From: Actinomycetota bacterium
GTDB taxonomy: Bacteria; Actinomycetota; Acidimicrobiia; Acidimicrobiales; Microtrichaceae
DNA: 40,071 nucleotides
NCBI GenBank assembly: GCA_016703525.1
Contig: JADJBW010000023.1
Location: forward strand, 1-40,071
Direction of reading: 5' to 3'
Shown here: in pieces, positions 1 to 7,055 of the stretch
How the letters are laid out: each line of letters opens with the position of its first letter
Numbering within the stretch: position 1 is the first letter of the stretch
The notes under the pieces: generated by a model
Told to the model about the DNA's origin: nothing
The model's database searches: none
What the model saw: only the letters and a program-made list of their open reading frames with translations
Program-made: the position numbers and the translations under genes

Positions 1-139
1 GCGACATCGAGCGCAGGCCCTCTCGGTACTCGCTCGAGAGGATGAGCCGACCGGTCGGGCGACCGCGCCGGTCGTACTCGGGAATGTGGCGTCGATTGTT
101 CGAGACGTCGCCGGGGTTGATGTCGAGGACGAAACGCAT
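1..139 (-). CDS. Possible RusA-like Holliday junction resolvase, N-terminus only
   Basis: The reading frame starts at ATG 139 and runs off the left edge, giving about 46 residues. It begins MRFVLDINPGDVSNNRRHIP and continues with a basic stretch (RRGRPTGR) followed by LILSSEYREGL. That layout, a short beta strand, an Asn/Arg-rich turn, then a strand ending in S/T-x-EYR, resembles the N-terminus of RusA-family resolvases, which cut Holliday junctions and branched DNA in phages. The catalytic aspartates lie outside the window, so the assignment is inference from a short fragment. It follows the stop of the upstream gene by a few bases, as the last visible gene of the leftward early operon. It could equally be an unrelated small phage protein. 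Confidence 0.4.
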   Translation of the reverse strand, partial: MRFVLDINPGDVSNNRRHIPEYDRRGRPTGRLILSSEYREGLRSMS

Positions 140-143
140 GAGC

Positions 144-623
144 CTACCCAAGCACGTACGGGATAGGAAGATCGATGTCGACCGGTTCTTCGCGGCACCA
201 GACCTCCGCGAGTTCGTCAGCCGGAAGCGCGCGACGCTCGACAGTTCGGCCGAACCTGCGTGCGTGCTCGATCCCATACTCCATGCCGCGACTGACACCG
301 AGGTCTACGTAGACCACCGTTGCGTCGGCGACCTTGCCCCACGCCAGGCCGGCCTCGATGCCGAGCAAGCGCTCGGTGGGGTCCTGGTCGTCGAGCACAC
401 CGGGCTGCGTGTACAGCAGGTGCGATGCGATCGGCGCCTCGCCTCGTCGCAGCGAATCGCGCAGGCACGCTCGGGCGTATCGCTCGTTCAGCTCGATGTT
501 GCCGGCATAGGGGCTTTCGAGGATGACGCGGCGTGGTGTGTCCCCGAGATCGTACACAGCTGATCGCCAGTCGGCGATCGGGCCCAGGTACTCGCGCAGT
601 CGATTTGTGATTGATCGGATCAT
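144..623 (-). CDS. DUF7768/nucleoside-deoxyribosyltransferase-like protein
   Basis: A 159-residue protein starting at ATG 623, chosen because ATGA overlaps the stop of the upstream gene and an AG-rich site (GGGAGCGAAG) lies just before it. Residues about 31-125 carry the pattern of the DUF7768/DUF4406 superfamily: RRVILESPYAG, NERYARACLRDSL, an IASHLLYTQ strand, and ATVVYVDLGVSRGMEYGIEHA near the end. These phage proteins share the fold of nucleoside 2-deoxyribosyltransferases, with a ligand-binding loop after the first strand and a glycine-containing E-Y-G-I-E-H-A segment. The substrate is unknown; a role in nucleotide metabolism during infection is inference. The longer frame upstream of ATG 623 is Arg-rich and overlaps two genes, so it was not used. 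Confidence 0.7.
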   Translation of the reverse strand: MIRSITNRLREYLGPIADWRSAVYDLGDTPRRVILESPYAGNIELNERYARACLRDSLRRGEAPIASHLLYTQPGVLDDQDPTERLLGIEAGLAWGKVADATVVYVDLGVSRGMEYGIEHARRFGRTVERRALPADELAEVWCREEPVDIDLPIPYVLG

Positions 624-1030
624 GATCTTCGCTCCCTCGCCTCGCGGTACGCCGACCGCAGCTTTTCGTGCAGGCTCTGCGGCACCGGCCACAGCTCGCC
701 CTCTCCCTCGTCGACGGCGATCGGCCGGCCGAACAGCAGGCCGTGCTCGAACACCCACAGCACCGGCCCGCATCGATCGATCGACTTGAGCGCGAATCTC
801 TCTCGGATCTTCTCCGAGTCCTTGTGCTCGGTGATCGGGTGGCGCGGTCCTGCGATCGTGATGACGCCGGTGAGAGCGGCGCACCCGACGATCAGGCCCG
901 CCGCCGACACCATCACCGTTGCTCCGACCACATCGATCGGTGGGGCTGCGGATCGACTATCGAGTGACATGCGACCGCAGCCGATCGCGAATGCGATGCC
1001 GCGCTGCACCGTGGTGGCCCAGACCGTCAC
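620..1030 (-). CDS. Small single-span membrane protein, unknown function
   Basis: A 136-residue protein from GTG 1030, whose GTGA overlaps the preceding stop; ATG 970 is an alternative start giving 116 residues. One strong hydrophobic segment (about residues 34-62, VVGATVMVSAAGLIVGCAAL onward) predicts a single transmembrane helix. The C-terminal half is soluble and charged (HKDSEKIRERFALKSIDR, then WVFEHGLLFGRPIAVDEGEGELW). No family is recognised. It sits between a coiled-coil protein and the DUF7768-like gene with 4-base overlaps on both sides, so it is probably translated by coupling. Membrane location is seen in the sequence; the function is not. Confidence 0.65.
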   Translation of the reverse strand: MTVWATTVQRGIAFAIGCGRMSLDSRSAAPPIDVVGATVMVSAAGLIVGCAALTGVITIAGPRHPITEHKDSEKIRERFALKSIDRCGPVLWVFEHGLLFGRPIAVDEGEGELWPVPQSLHEKLRSAYREARERRS

Positions 1031-1518
1031 GTCGTTGCCTCCGCATGCTTTCGCTCGTCGGCGTCTCGCTCGTCGACAAGCTTGGCGACTCGTTCGTGGC
1101 GCCATCGAGACTCGATGTCGACGACGGTGAGCACGCACCGCTCTGGGACCACGCACTCCCACGGCCCCTTGCAGACCACTGCGCACCAGAACCCGCGCGA
1201 CAAATTGCGCTCCCATCGGAAGTGGGTAATCCCGCCGTGGTGTATTGCCGCCATCTCGGCGTACCAGTCGCGCTTGGCGCTCGCCTTCTCCAGCTCGATC
1301 AGTGCGAGCGATGCTCGAGCATGGTTGCTCTCGTTCTGTTCGCGGATGAGGTCCGCGAGGCGCTGCTCGGCCTCGGCCTTCCACGCATCGCGATCACGCT
1401 GCATCGACTCGGCGTGTTCGACCGCGTCCCGCAACTGCGACTCGAGGTCGCGCACGCGGTCTCGCATGGCTCGAACCTCGGCCAGTTCCGACTGCACGCT
1501 GAGTGGTAGCTCGCTCAT
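1027..1518 (-). CDS. Coiled-coil protein of unknown function
   Basis: A 163-residue protein starting at ATG 1518 (ATGA overlap with the upstream stop). Residues about 5-85 form a heptad-rich helix with dense Glu/Arg/Ala and Leu spacing (for example ELAEVRAMRDRVRDLESQL), which predicts a long coiled coil. The C-terminal part is different: GGITHFRWERNLSRGFWCAV, CKGPWECVVPERCVLTVVD, with three cysteines and several tryptophans, suggesting a small beta-rich domain. No catalytic motif is visible. It directly follows the replisome-organiser-like gene, so a role beside replication is possible but only by context. Confidence 0.7.
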   Translation of the reverse strand: MSELPLSVQSELAEVRAMRDRVRDLESQLRDAVEHAESMQRDRDAWKAEAEQRLADLIREQNESNHARASLALIELEKASAKRDWYAEMAAIHHGGITHFRWERNLSRGFWCAVVCKGPWECVVPERCVLTVVDIESRWRHERVAKLVDERDADERKHAEATT

Positions 1519-2357
1519 GACTTGCCCCCGATCTTCGCGAGCAGCGCTCGCGTCTGCGACTCGACGAACTCGGCATCCACCACCGGCTCGGCCGGCTCGA
1601 TCGCCGGAGCGATCGCGATCTCCTTGCGCCGCTTGGCCTCGAGCCACGTGGCGTGCTGCACGAGCATTCCGTCGAGGTAGCCCGAGAACACCTTCGTGCT
1701 CGTCCAGTCGGTGCGCGGCAGTTCGCCGACCTCGACCAGCTCGGCGACCTTGGTCACCGCATCGAGCAGCGTCGCGGCATCCATCCCGCTCGCGAGCAGT
1801 GCCTCGACGCCCTTGAGGTGCAGGCGCAGCCTGGCCAGTCCTCGCGGCCGCGGTGGCTCCGGCTGTCCCTCCCAGCCGTAGGTCAGGCCCTCGCGCACCA
1901 GCTCGAGCTCGTGCGCCACGCGGCGCTGCTCGGCCGTCGGCTCGCCGCTCATGCGCAGCTGCGGCCCTGGTGGTGGTGACGGTGCCTCGACATCGGCACG
2001 TCGGGCTCGCAGCTGCTGCCCGCGCTCGGTCGACTCTCCCTGCTGGTGCCGCTGGAAGCCGGGTAGACCGATCGCCCCGTCGTCGCGGCGGGCGACGGTG
2101 CCGGCATCCACCAGATGCTCGATCGCCTTCTCCACCACCGTGATCGGCTTGCGTGCCCGCGCCGCGATCGCCGTCGCGCTGATCGGCTTGCCCGTCGGCA
2201 GCGTCGCCCACGGCGTCCAGTCCCCGGCGGCGTCGCACGCTGCGCGCACGAACGACATGATCACGACGAGGGTGAGCAGTCCATCGCCGTCGAGCTCGGC
2301 ATGGCTCGGGCTCGTGAACAGATCGTCGTGGACCTTGAACCATGGCATCCGCTTCAC
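1515..2357 (-). CDS. Replisome-organiser-like winged-helix protein
   Basis: A 280-residue protein. The start chosen is GTG 2357, giving VKRMPWFKVHDDLFTSPSHA, because a run of G just upstream (2362-2369) gives a Shine-Dalgarno-like site four bases away; ATG 2348 and GTG 2378 are in-frame alternatives, and 2378 would overlap the preceding stop. The opening W-F-K-V-H-D-x-L-F pattern, followed by helices (ISATAIAARARKPITVVEKA, IEHLVDAGTVARRDDGAIGL), is the N-terminal winged-helix arrangement of phage replisome organisers and DnaD-like proteins that load helicase at the origin. The middle is Pro/Arg-rich and the C-terminus helical (LLDAVTKVAELVEVGELPRT). Function is by family resemblance; no helicase or primase gene is seen in the window. 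Confidence 0.65.
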   Translation of the reverse strand: MKRMPWFKVHDDLFTSPSHAELDGDGLLTLVVIMSFVRAACDAAGDWTPWATLPTGKPISATAIAARARKPITVVEKAIEHLVDAGTVARRDDGAIGLPGFQRHQQGESTERGQQLRARRADVEAPSPPPGPQLRMSGEPTAEQRRVAHELELVREGLTYGWEGQPEPPRPRGLARLRLHLKGVEALLASGMDAATLLDAVTKVAELVEVGELPRTDWTSTKVFSGYLDGMLVQHATWLEAKRRKEIAIAPAIEPAEPVVDAEFVESQTRALLAKIGGKS

Positions 2358-2370
2358 GTCGCCCCCCCCT

Positions 2371-2973
2371 TCACGCACCGCTCCTCATCGGCATCGCGAA
2401 CACGGTCCATCGGCCGAGGCGCGAGGTGAATCGAACGGGCTGCCCCTCTCCCGCGACATCCATCCGCCAATCGGTACAGCGCAGAGTTTCTAGCCTTCCG
2501 AAGATCCGCGGGTCGATCAGCGTCTCCGCCAATGCGTCTCCTCGGAGCCCGTGCACGACCATGCCGAGGTCGGGGCACAGGGAATCCGGTATGGCGCACG
2601 AGATCGTGAGATCAACAGAAGCGCTTCGCCGAGTGATCTTGTACGACTTCGCGCCGACTTCGATCACCACCACGTCCGAAAGGTCTTCTTCGACGCGCCA
2701 GTCGCAGCCGTTGTCGGCGACGACGTCGGCGACAACGTGGCTGTTCCCGTGCCGGACGCATGCAGCTTCGATAGCGCGATAAGGGATGATCCTGCGCTCT
2801 ACCCACGGCAGCGTCGGGTCGCCGCGGACCGCGAGCGCGAACGGACTGCAGGCGGCGAGGCGTCCCTCGGAGACAAACACCCCGTGCATGTTCTTCGCCG
2901 CGGGATTGTCGTACGCGAAAGACAGAAGCCCTCGTAGTTCTACCTCGGTTGTTTCGATCGTGGTCTTCTTCAT
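2371..2973 (-). CDS. Possible sliding-clamp-like (DnaN-type) processivity protein
   Basis: A 200-residue protein from ATG 2973 (ATGA overlap). Two regions look like beta-clamp folds: residues about 29-50 (HGVFVSEGRLAACSPFALAV) match the strand-turn pattern that in DnaN reads as a g-x-L-x-A-T-D-x-x-R-L motif, and the last 45 residues run IDPRIFGRLETL, then GEGQPVRFTS, then a strand ending in MPMR (residues 194-197). DnaN proteins characteristically end in a P-V-x-I strand followed by a MPxR/L terminus. At 200 residues it is shorter than the three-domain, about 370-residue bacterial clamp, so it would have two domains or be degenerate. The clamp reading is inference from pattern only. It lies next to the replisome-organiser-like gene, which fits a replication role. 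Confidence 0.5.
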   Translation of the reverse strand: MKKTTIETTEVELRGLLSFAYDNPAAKNMHGVFVSEGRLAACSPFALAVRGDPTLPWVERRIIPYRAIEAACVRHGNSHVVADVVADNGCDWRVEEDLSDVVVIEVGAKSYKITRRSASVDLTISCAIPDSLCPDLGMVVHGLRGDALAETLIDPRIFGRLETLRCTDWRMDVAGEGQPVRFTSRLGRWTVFAMPMRSGA

Positions 2974-3161
2974 CGCGTCACCTGAATCATCCCGGAGATG
3001 GCGTCCCCGTACTTCGCACCGCCGTGCGTGAAGGCCTTGCCGCGGCGATGGTCGCCGATGTCCATCGCTCGATCCTCGGCATTGACCATGCGCGTCTCGA
3101 GTCGCGGCCCAACGCGCACGAACCCGAGGCACTCGATGCTCTTGATGATTCGTCGGATCAT
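2970..3161 (-). CDS. Small basic protein of unknown function
   Basis: A 63-residue protein starting at ATG 3161, overlapping the upstream stop by four bases and ending with a four-base overlap on the clamp-like gene. It is basic (MIRRIIKSIECLGFVRVGPR, later GDHRRGKAFTHGGAKYGDAI) without a recognised motif. The double translational coupling, rather than homology, is the reason for calling it a gene. Confidence 0.55.
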   Translation of the reverse strand: MIRRIIKSIECLGFVRVGPRLETRMVNAEDRAMDIGDHRRGKAFTHGGAKYGDAISGMIQVTR

Positions 3162-3445
3162 GTCTTCCTCGCAGGCCACTCGATGGGGATCAGCTTCTTG
3201 AATGCGCGCTCGTTGGCAGCCGCGACACGCTTCTCCTCGTCGCGGATGATCTGCTCTTCGGTGCGCTCGACCGCTCCGCGCTTGCGCCTCGGCTTCTGCT
3301 GATAGACGCGGTGCACGGCCCGCACCCGCGTCTTCTCGCACTCCTTGCAGATCGCCATCCGACCGTCGGGCATGCGCGACGATCGGTAGAAGTCGTCGGG
3401 ATAGGCGCGCTCGTTCAGGCAGCGCCCGCAGATCCTGGTGCTCAC
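3158..3445 (-). CDS. Zinc-ribbon protein (CxxC...CxxC)
   Basis: A 95-residue protein from GTG 3445 (GTGA overlap). The N-terminus carries CGRC at about residues 6-9 and CKEC at about 34-37, separated by an aromatic/acidic stretch (AYPDDFYRSSRMPDGRMAI). This CxxC-x(n)-F-x(n)-DGR-x(n)-CKxC layout is common in small phage zinc-ribbon proteins, which are often found near HNH endonucleases or DNA-modifying enzymes. The rest is strongly basic (QQKPRRKRGAVERTEEQIIR) and probably helical, compatible with nucleic-acid binding. Here it lies immediately downstream of a DNA methyltransferase gene. The metal site is seen in the sequence; DNA binding is inferred. Confidence 0.7.
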   Translation of the reverse strand: MSTRICGRCLNERAYPDDFYRSSRMPDGRMAICKECEKTRVRAVHRVYQQKPRRKRGAVERTEEQIIRDEEKRVAAANERAFKKLIPIEWPARKT

Positions 3446-4140
3446 TCGGTCCCCGGGATCGCGGTGAAGCGCAGTTCGTTCGGATGGAGCTGCGGCAGGT
3501 CGATCGTGGTGTGCCGGCCGACGGTCCCGTGGCGGCTCTTGTCCCATAGCCACCACGAGTACTTCCGCGAATCCGTGCCGAACGGCTTGCCCTTGTCGTT
3601 GAGCCCGACGCGGTGGCGAACGCGTCCGCCGATCCGCATCTGGTACAGCGGCGGGTAGTCCTCGAAGGTGCCGGAGCTCTCGCTCGGCTCGCGGCTGTGA
3701 CCCCACGTGCTCAGCCCGTAGAGCAGCAGCACGCCGCGATTCGATAGCCGAGGCCACGCCCACCGCACCAGCTCCGGCCAGAGGCCGAACTTCGGGTTCG
3801 TCGCGATCAGGTCCGCACCGAAGTCCTCGAGTTCGGCGCAGGCCTGGAAGGTGTCGACGTAGACCGCGTCGTGGTGGCGATCGAGATGCACGCGCTCCTC
3901 GACTCGCGGCTCGACCGCGACCGACAGCAGCGTTTCGTCGGGCCACAGTTCGCGGACGACCGAGCCGAACACGCCGGCGCCAGCAGACGGATCGGCGAAC
4001 CGTCGGATCGCGCTCAGCTGCGGGCACAGCGAGCGCGCCATCCGAATCCCCTGCATCACGACGGGGCGCGGGGTGTAGTCCACCGCGTACGACTTCTGTC
4101 GCTCGCGATCCATGCTGTTGATCTGCTGGGTGTCGGTCAT
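3442..4140 (-). CDS. Class I SAM-dependent DNA methyltransferase with unusual NPKF motif
   Basis: A 232-residue protein starting at ATG 4140 behind GGAG (seven-base spacing). The order of motifs is that of N6-adenine-type methyltransferases: DYTPRPVV near residue 21 (motif X-like), DPSAGAGVFG near 50 (motif I, the S-adenosylmethionine loop), and ATNPKFG near 112 at the motif IV position. Typical enzymes have (D/N/S)PP(Y/F), so the second proline is replaced by lysine here. The C-terminus is rich in aromatic residues (KYSWWLWDKSRHG). A DNA-protecting or regulatory methylase is the simplest reading, but the NPKF change could mean altered substrate or loss of activity. It is the first gene of the leftward operon that continues to the left edge. 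Confidence 0.7.
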   Translation of the reverse strand: MTDTQQINSMDRERQKSYAVDYTPRPVVMQGIRMARSLCPQLSAIRRFADPSAGAGVFGSVVRELWPDETLLSVAVEPRVEERVHLDRHHDAVYVDTFQACAELEDFGADLIATNPKFGLWPELVRWAWPRLSNRGVLLLYGLSTWGHSREPSESSGTFEDYPPLYQMRIGGRVRHRVGLNDKGKPFGTDSRKYSWWLWDKSRHGTVGRHTTIDLPQLHPNELRFTAIPGTE

Positions 4141-4152
4141 CGCGTCGCTCCG

Positions 4153-4176
4153 AAAAAGATGCGGGTCTCTCCCCGC
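4153..4176 (-). terminator. Intrinsic terminator-like hairpin upstream of the methyltransferase
   Basis: On the minus strand a 5-bp stem (GCGGG ... CCCGC, 4161-4176) is followed by AT, C and then five T. This is the shape of a short rho-independent terminator or attenuator, placed 13 bases before the methyltransferase start and after the tRNA gene. A nearly identical 16-base hairpin sequence recurs at 4482-4497 without the T run. Confidence 0.45.
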
Positions 4177-4403
4177 CAGTCACGACTCCGGTGGCATCGA
4201 GCCCGATGCGATCGGCGAGATCGCACCGTCTGCGCTCTGGCCTACTCGATCAACCACCGCGGCTCGCCGCCGCACACAGGCATCACCCCCGTCGTTCGGG
4301 GCCGCGCTGATCGCTTTCCCCGGCGGCACGCTGGCGGCGCGGACGCGTCGCGTGCAGACCGTTCGCGCGAGCTGCAGCCTCGCGCGAGTACCCTCGCGGG
4401 TTG

Positions 4404-4476
4404 TGGAGCAGGAAGGCATCGAACCTTCGGCCTCGCGGGCTTCAGCCGCGCGCTCTACCTGCTGAGCTACCGCTCC
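4404..4476 (-). tRNA. tRNA-Phe (anticodon GAA)
   Basis: The 73-base minus-strand sequence folds as a full cloverleaf. The acceptor stem is GGAGCGG paired with CTGCTCC (one G-U). The D arm is GCTC/GAGC around AGCAGGTA. The anticodon stem is CGCGG/CCGCG with loop CTGAAGC, giving anticodon GAA. The T arm is GAAGG/CCTTC with loop TTCGATG. The discriminator is A. The CCA end is not encoded: the discriminator base is followed directly by CAACC. It lies alone in a roughly 600-base non-coding stretch between the ERF-like gene and the methyltransferase operon. Phage-borne tRNAs usually supplement translation, and tRNA genes can also be attachment sites, but no integrase is seen here. Confidence 0.93.
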
Positions 4477-4477
4477 A

Positions 4478-4757
4478 TTGAGCGGGTCTTTCCCCGCCGT
4501 CAGCGCGTGACGTGCTGCTCCGGCGTCGCATCGCACGACGCTCGTCCCTCTACGCTGGATGGGCTGGTGTTCGAGGGCACCGCCCTCGCACCCTGGGCCG
4601 CCTTGGTCGGGATTGCGATCCTCGTGGATCTGCCGGACCAAGGACTCACGCGCCGGTGCAGTCAGCCGAGCTTGCGCTCGACCGTTCGCGGTGTTCGTAG
4701 AGCGGGTGACGAGCCCTGTCGCAGGTTCTCCCTGCGCTCCATTCCGCGAAATCGTGA
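4478..4757 (-). ncRNA. Hairpin-rich non-coding stretch 5' of the tRNA, possible structured RNA
   Basis: No convincing protein frame exists here, but the minus strand contains a series of perfect inverted repeats: CGCAGG/CCTGCG (4720-4736), an 8-bp stem CCTTGGTC/GACCAAGG enclosing about 27 bases (4601-4643) with alternative inner stems GATCC/GGATC and GGAT/ATCC, a 7-bp stem CGAGGGC/GCCCTCG with a 3-base loop (4572-4588), and GCGGG/CCCGC (4482-4497) just before the tRNA. These could be a processed leader of the tRNA transcript, a small RNA, or a decayed gene. Structure is seen in the sequence; expression is not known. Confidence 0.35.
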
Positions 4758-5516
4758 TCACGGGTCGATGTCTCCACCGACGCGCTGGTCGAGCGGGTCC
4801 CAGTCGCGTGCCCACTCCGGCACCACGCCGCCGCGCACGTCGATCGACTCGATCAGCCACTTGCGGTAGCCGGCAAGCTGCTGCCCCGAGAGCGTGGCCT
4901 CGGCGGGTAGGCCCGCGTCGGTGCGCAGCTCGGTGGCCTTGCGGTCGAGCAGTGGCTTCGCGAGGTCGACGAGGCGCTGGCAGTCGTGTCGCAGTCGCTT
5001 GAGATCGGCGTCGGAGTAGTGCCGCGGAGGCGGTCCGATCGCCGCGCTGTTGACCGCCGTGTTCACCCTTCGATCGCGGGTGCGTGGGTCTTCAGGAGCC
5101 GGCAATGACAGCGCGTTGCCGTCGTCGTCGTCGTCCTCGGACGCGAGCCCGCACATCGCCATCAGGCTGTAGCGGCGGGCGTAGGAGATCGCGGTGCCGA
5201 TCTTCTGCGCGGCCTTGTCCTCGCATGGGATCTCGAGTTCCGACTCGTCACTCTCGCCCGACTCGTGCTTGATGATCGTTGTGACCTTGACGACGCCGCC
5301 GACGCGCGTCGGCTTCTGCGACCACGACAGGCCGTTGGATGTCAGCGGGCCACGGATGGAGTTGATGACGTCGCACAGCGTGCTGTACGGCCGGCCGTCC
5401 TTGTGATCGGGAGTCTTGAACGCCGGGTTGACGCCGCTCTTCGGAACATCGCCCATCACCGCCTGCGCCGCGGCCATCGCTGCAGCGAGGTTCGGGTGCT
5501 TCCACTGCTCGCTCAT
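4758..5516 (-). CDS. erf: ERF-family single-strand annealing recombinase
   Basis: A 252-residue protein starting at ATG 5516 (ATGA overlap). ERF proteins form rings that anneal complementary single strands, and phages use them for recombination and genome circularisation. Family signatures are clear: NPAFKTPDHKDGRPYSTLCD at residues about 29-48, INSIRGPLTSNGLSWSQKPT, a beta segment VVKVTTIIKHESGE, and the hallmark GTAISYARRYSLMAMCGLAS followed by an acidic EDDDDDGN. The C-terminal 90 residues are variable and helical, as usual. It lies directly downstream of the Gp157-like gene, a common partner in phage recombination modules; an SSB gene at 39.1-39.5 kb would complete the set. Confidence 0.88.
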   Translation of the reverse strand: MSEQWKHPNLAAAMAAAQAVMGDVPKSGVNPAFKTPDHKDGRPYSTLCDVINSIRGPLTSNGLSWSQKPTRVGGVVKVTTIIKHESGESDESELEIPCEDKAAQKIGTAISYARRYSLMAMCGLASEDDDDDGNALSLPAPEDPRTRDRRVNTAVNSAAIGPPPRHYSDADLKRLRHDCQRLVDLAKPLLDRKATELRTDAGLPAEATLSGQQLAGYRKWLIESIDVRGGVVPEWARDWDPLDQRVGGDIDP

Positions 5517-6073
5517 CGGATCACCACGTATTCCTCGCCGAAGGCGACGTAGAACGCCGGCACTTCTTCGCCGCGCTCGAGCGCAGCGCGGATCGCCTTG
5601 CGGTCCGGCTCCTGCTTCGCGGGGATCGTGCGCACCAGCGCGGGGTCCAGCAGGCCGAGATCGACCTCGACGCCCTCGAGCTGCTTCACCGACGCCGCGC
5701 CCTTGCGGATTCCGACGTGCCAGGTGCCGACCTCGATCTTGCGCACGCCGAGCTTGCGGAGCACATCGAGCAGCAGTCGCTCGGCCCACTTCGCCTTGTT
5801 CTCTACGCGGCCGCGGAACGCCTCGATGCGCGCGACCTCCTTCTTCGCCGCGTCGGCCTCCGCGTCCATCTGCGCGGCGAACTGGCAGAGGGCCTCGACG
5901 GTGTTCGACGAGGCGTCGTCGATCCAGCGCTGCAGCGATTCGCTCCGCCAGTCGACCTCGCCGCTGGTGGACTCGTAGATCTCCTCGATAGCGTCGGTCA
6001 GCTCGTAGAGCTTCTCGACCGATCGACGCAGATCCTCGCGCTGCTCTCCCGAAGTTGTGCTCGTCGTCGTCAT
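5513..6073 (-). CDS. Gp157-like phage recombination-associated protein
   Basis: A 186-residue protein from ATG 6073 with a strong ribosome site (GGAGGGG) just upstream. It shows the Siphovirus Gp157 pattern: a long N-terminal helical part with LYELTDAIEEIYESTSGEVD, FAAQMDAEADAAKKEVARIE and a K-W-A-E-R-L segment, then VGTWHVGIRKGAASVKQLEG and a C-terminal ending in YVAFGEEYVVIR. Gp157 proteins are usually found beside ERF/RecT recombinases and have been linked to resistance against phage defence, but the mechanism is not established. Its adjacency to the ERF-like gene with a 4-base overlap supports the call. Confidence 0.82.
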   Translation of the reverse strand: MTTTSTTSGEQREDLRRSVEKLYELTDAIEEIYESTSGEVDWRSESLQRWIDDASSNTVEALCQFAAQMDAEADAAKKEVARIEAFRGRVENKAKWAERLLLDVLRKLGVRKIEVGTWHVGIRKGAASVKQLEGVEVDLGLLDPALVRTIPAKQEPDRKAIRAALERGEEVPAFYVAFGEEYVVIR

Positions 6074-6264
6074 GTCCCCTCCTTCACCGCAAACTGGTCT
6101 CGCAGCGTGGCTGCGTACTCCTCGTCGCTGACGCACCTGTCGTGCAGCGACTCCGCTGCCGACGTGTCGTGCGTCAGCAGCACCAGGACTCCGTCGATCG
6201 TCACCTCGTGGGGTCCGATCTGCTGGCCCGTCATCGACGTGGGCGTGTAGAGGGCGACGATCAC
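6070..6264 (-). CDS. Small protein upstream of the Gp157-like gene
   Basis: A 64-residue acidic protein, starting at GTG 6264 whose GTGA overlaps a stop at 6261 and ending in an ATGA overlap with the Gp157-like gene. Residues such as MTGQQIGPHEVTIDGVLVLL and DEEYAATLRDQFAVKEGT suggest a small beta-alpha protein, but no family is recognised. The tight coupling on both ends is the main evidence. Sequence further upstream is lost in the poly-C/poly-G tract, so a longer form cannot be excluded. Confidence 0.5.
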   Translation of the reverse strand: MIVALYTPTSMTGQQIGPHEVTIDGVLVLLTHDTSAAESLHDRCVSDEEYAATLRDQFAVKEGT

Positions 6265-6327
6265 TGCCGCACCGCCTTCGCCATGATCGCGTCGCTCGCC
6301 TTCCCATTCGTTGCTCTGCACGAACTG
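6261..6327 (-). pseudogene. 3' remnant of a gene interrupted by the homopolymer tract
   Basis: The last codons of a minus-strand frame (ending CRATNGKASDAIMAKAVRQ) stop at 6261 in a GTGA overlap with the next gene, which is how intact neighbours join in this operon. Its 5' part disappears into the poly-C/poly-G tract. It is probably the end of a real gene whose body is missing or miscalled. Function unknown. Confidence 0.3.
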
Positions 6328-6600
<273 letters not shown>

Positions 6601-6866
6601 CGCCTCTCCGCCGTAGCGTGCGCGTGGTGCGTTCCACGGGCGGTTTCGTTGTGGGGGGTTGACAGGACCCGCCCAGCTGCCTGACTCTCCCGACCCCAAG
6701 CACGTGGGGTGGTAGTTAAGTCGGGACTAGCTGCGATTCGTCCTGGCAACACCACCCTGGTCGGGATGGTCTGCATCGCGTCGTCTGCTCCTGGTGAGTG
6801 TAGGGCACGGCCCCGCCGCTGTCGAGAAAAATACACCGTGCTTTGGTCTGCGAGACCTCACGCTCA

Positions 6867-7055
6867 GTGCGTTGCGGATCTACCGTTTTCTGGCGCGACC
6901 GTTGCTACGCGCGGCCGCGCCCGGGAAAGAAATATATATTCAATACTACACTCTGATCTCTTAGATCTTAACTCTGTGCGTTGCGATCTCGTTTCGCCTG
7001 CGTTTGGCATGCGCTCCGATGCGCGCTGATCGAGCGTTCGATCGGCGTTGCATCT
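6867..7055 (+). repeat. Three iteron-like direct repeats (GCGTTGC ATCT)
   Basis: GTGCGTTGCGGATCT at 6867-6881, GTGCGTTGCGATCT at 6976-6989 and GGCGTTGCATCT at 7044-7055 are related copies in one orientation, spaced about 109 and 68 bases. The third forms the left arm of the adjacent inverted repeat. Short repeated sites around an AT-rich patch are typical of operators or replication-initiator sites. Confidence 0.4.
6943..6971 (-). promoter_or_regulatory. Candidate leftward promoter with palindromic operator
   Basis: On the minus strand TTAAGA (6966-6971) and TAGTAT (6943-6948) are separated by exactly 17 bases, a sigma-70-like arrangement pointing toward the recombination operon. A palindrome GATCTcttAGATC (6955-6967) overlaps the spacer and the -35 box, the place a repressor would bind. 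Recognition is by consensus only. Confidence 0.4.

Noticed and set aside
4180..4260. Possible second tRNA beside tRNA-Phe
   Set aside because: A GCATC/GATGC stem and T-loop-like CTCGATG occur, but acceptor, D and T stems do not pair properly.
4404..4476. tRNA as prophage attachment site
   Set aside because: No integrase and no second copy of the tRNA 3' end was found in the window, so it cannot be supported.
4180..4860. Minus-strand frame with peptide NGAVAQQVERAAEAREAEG
   Set aside because: This peptide is the translation of the tRNA-Phe gene; the frame is not a protein.
6659..6690. TTGACA at 6659-6664 as a rightward promoter
   Set aside because: No acceptable -10 at 16-18 bases and no plus-strand gene follows.
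6709..7029. 106-codon plus-strand frame in the regulatory region
   Set aside because: No ribosome site, mixed composition, and it crosses the repeats and AT-rich island; considered chance.
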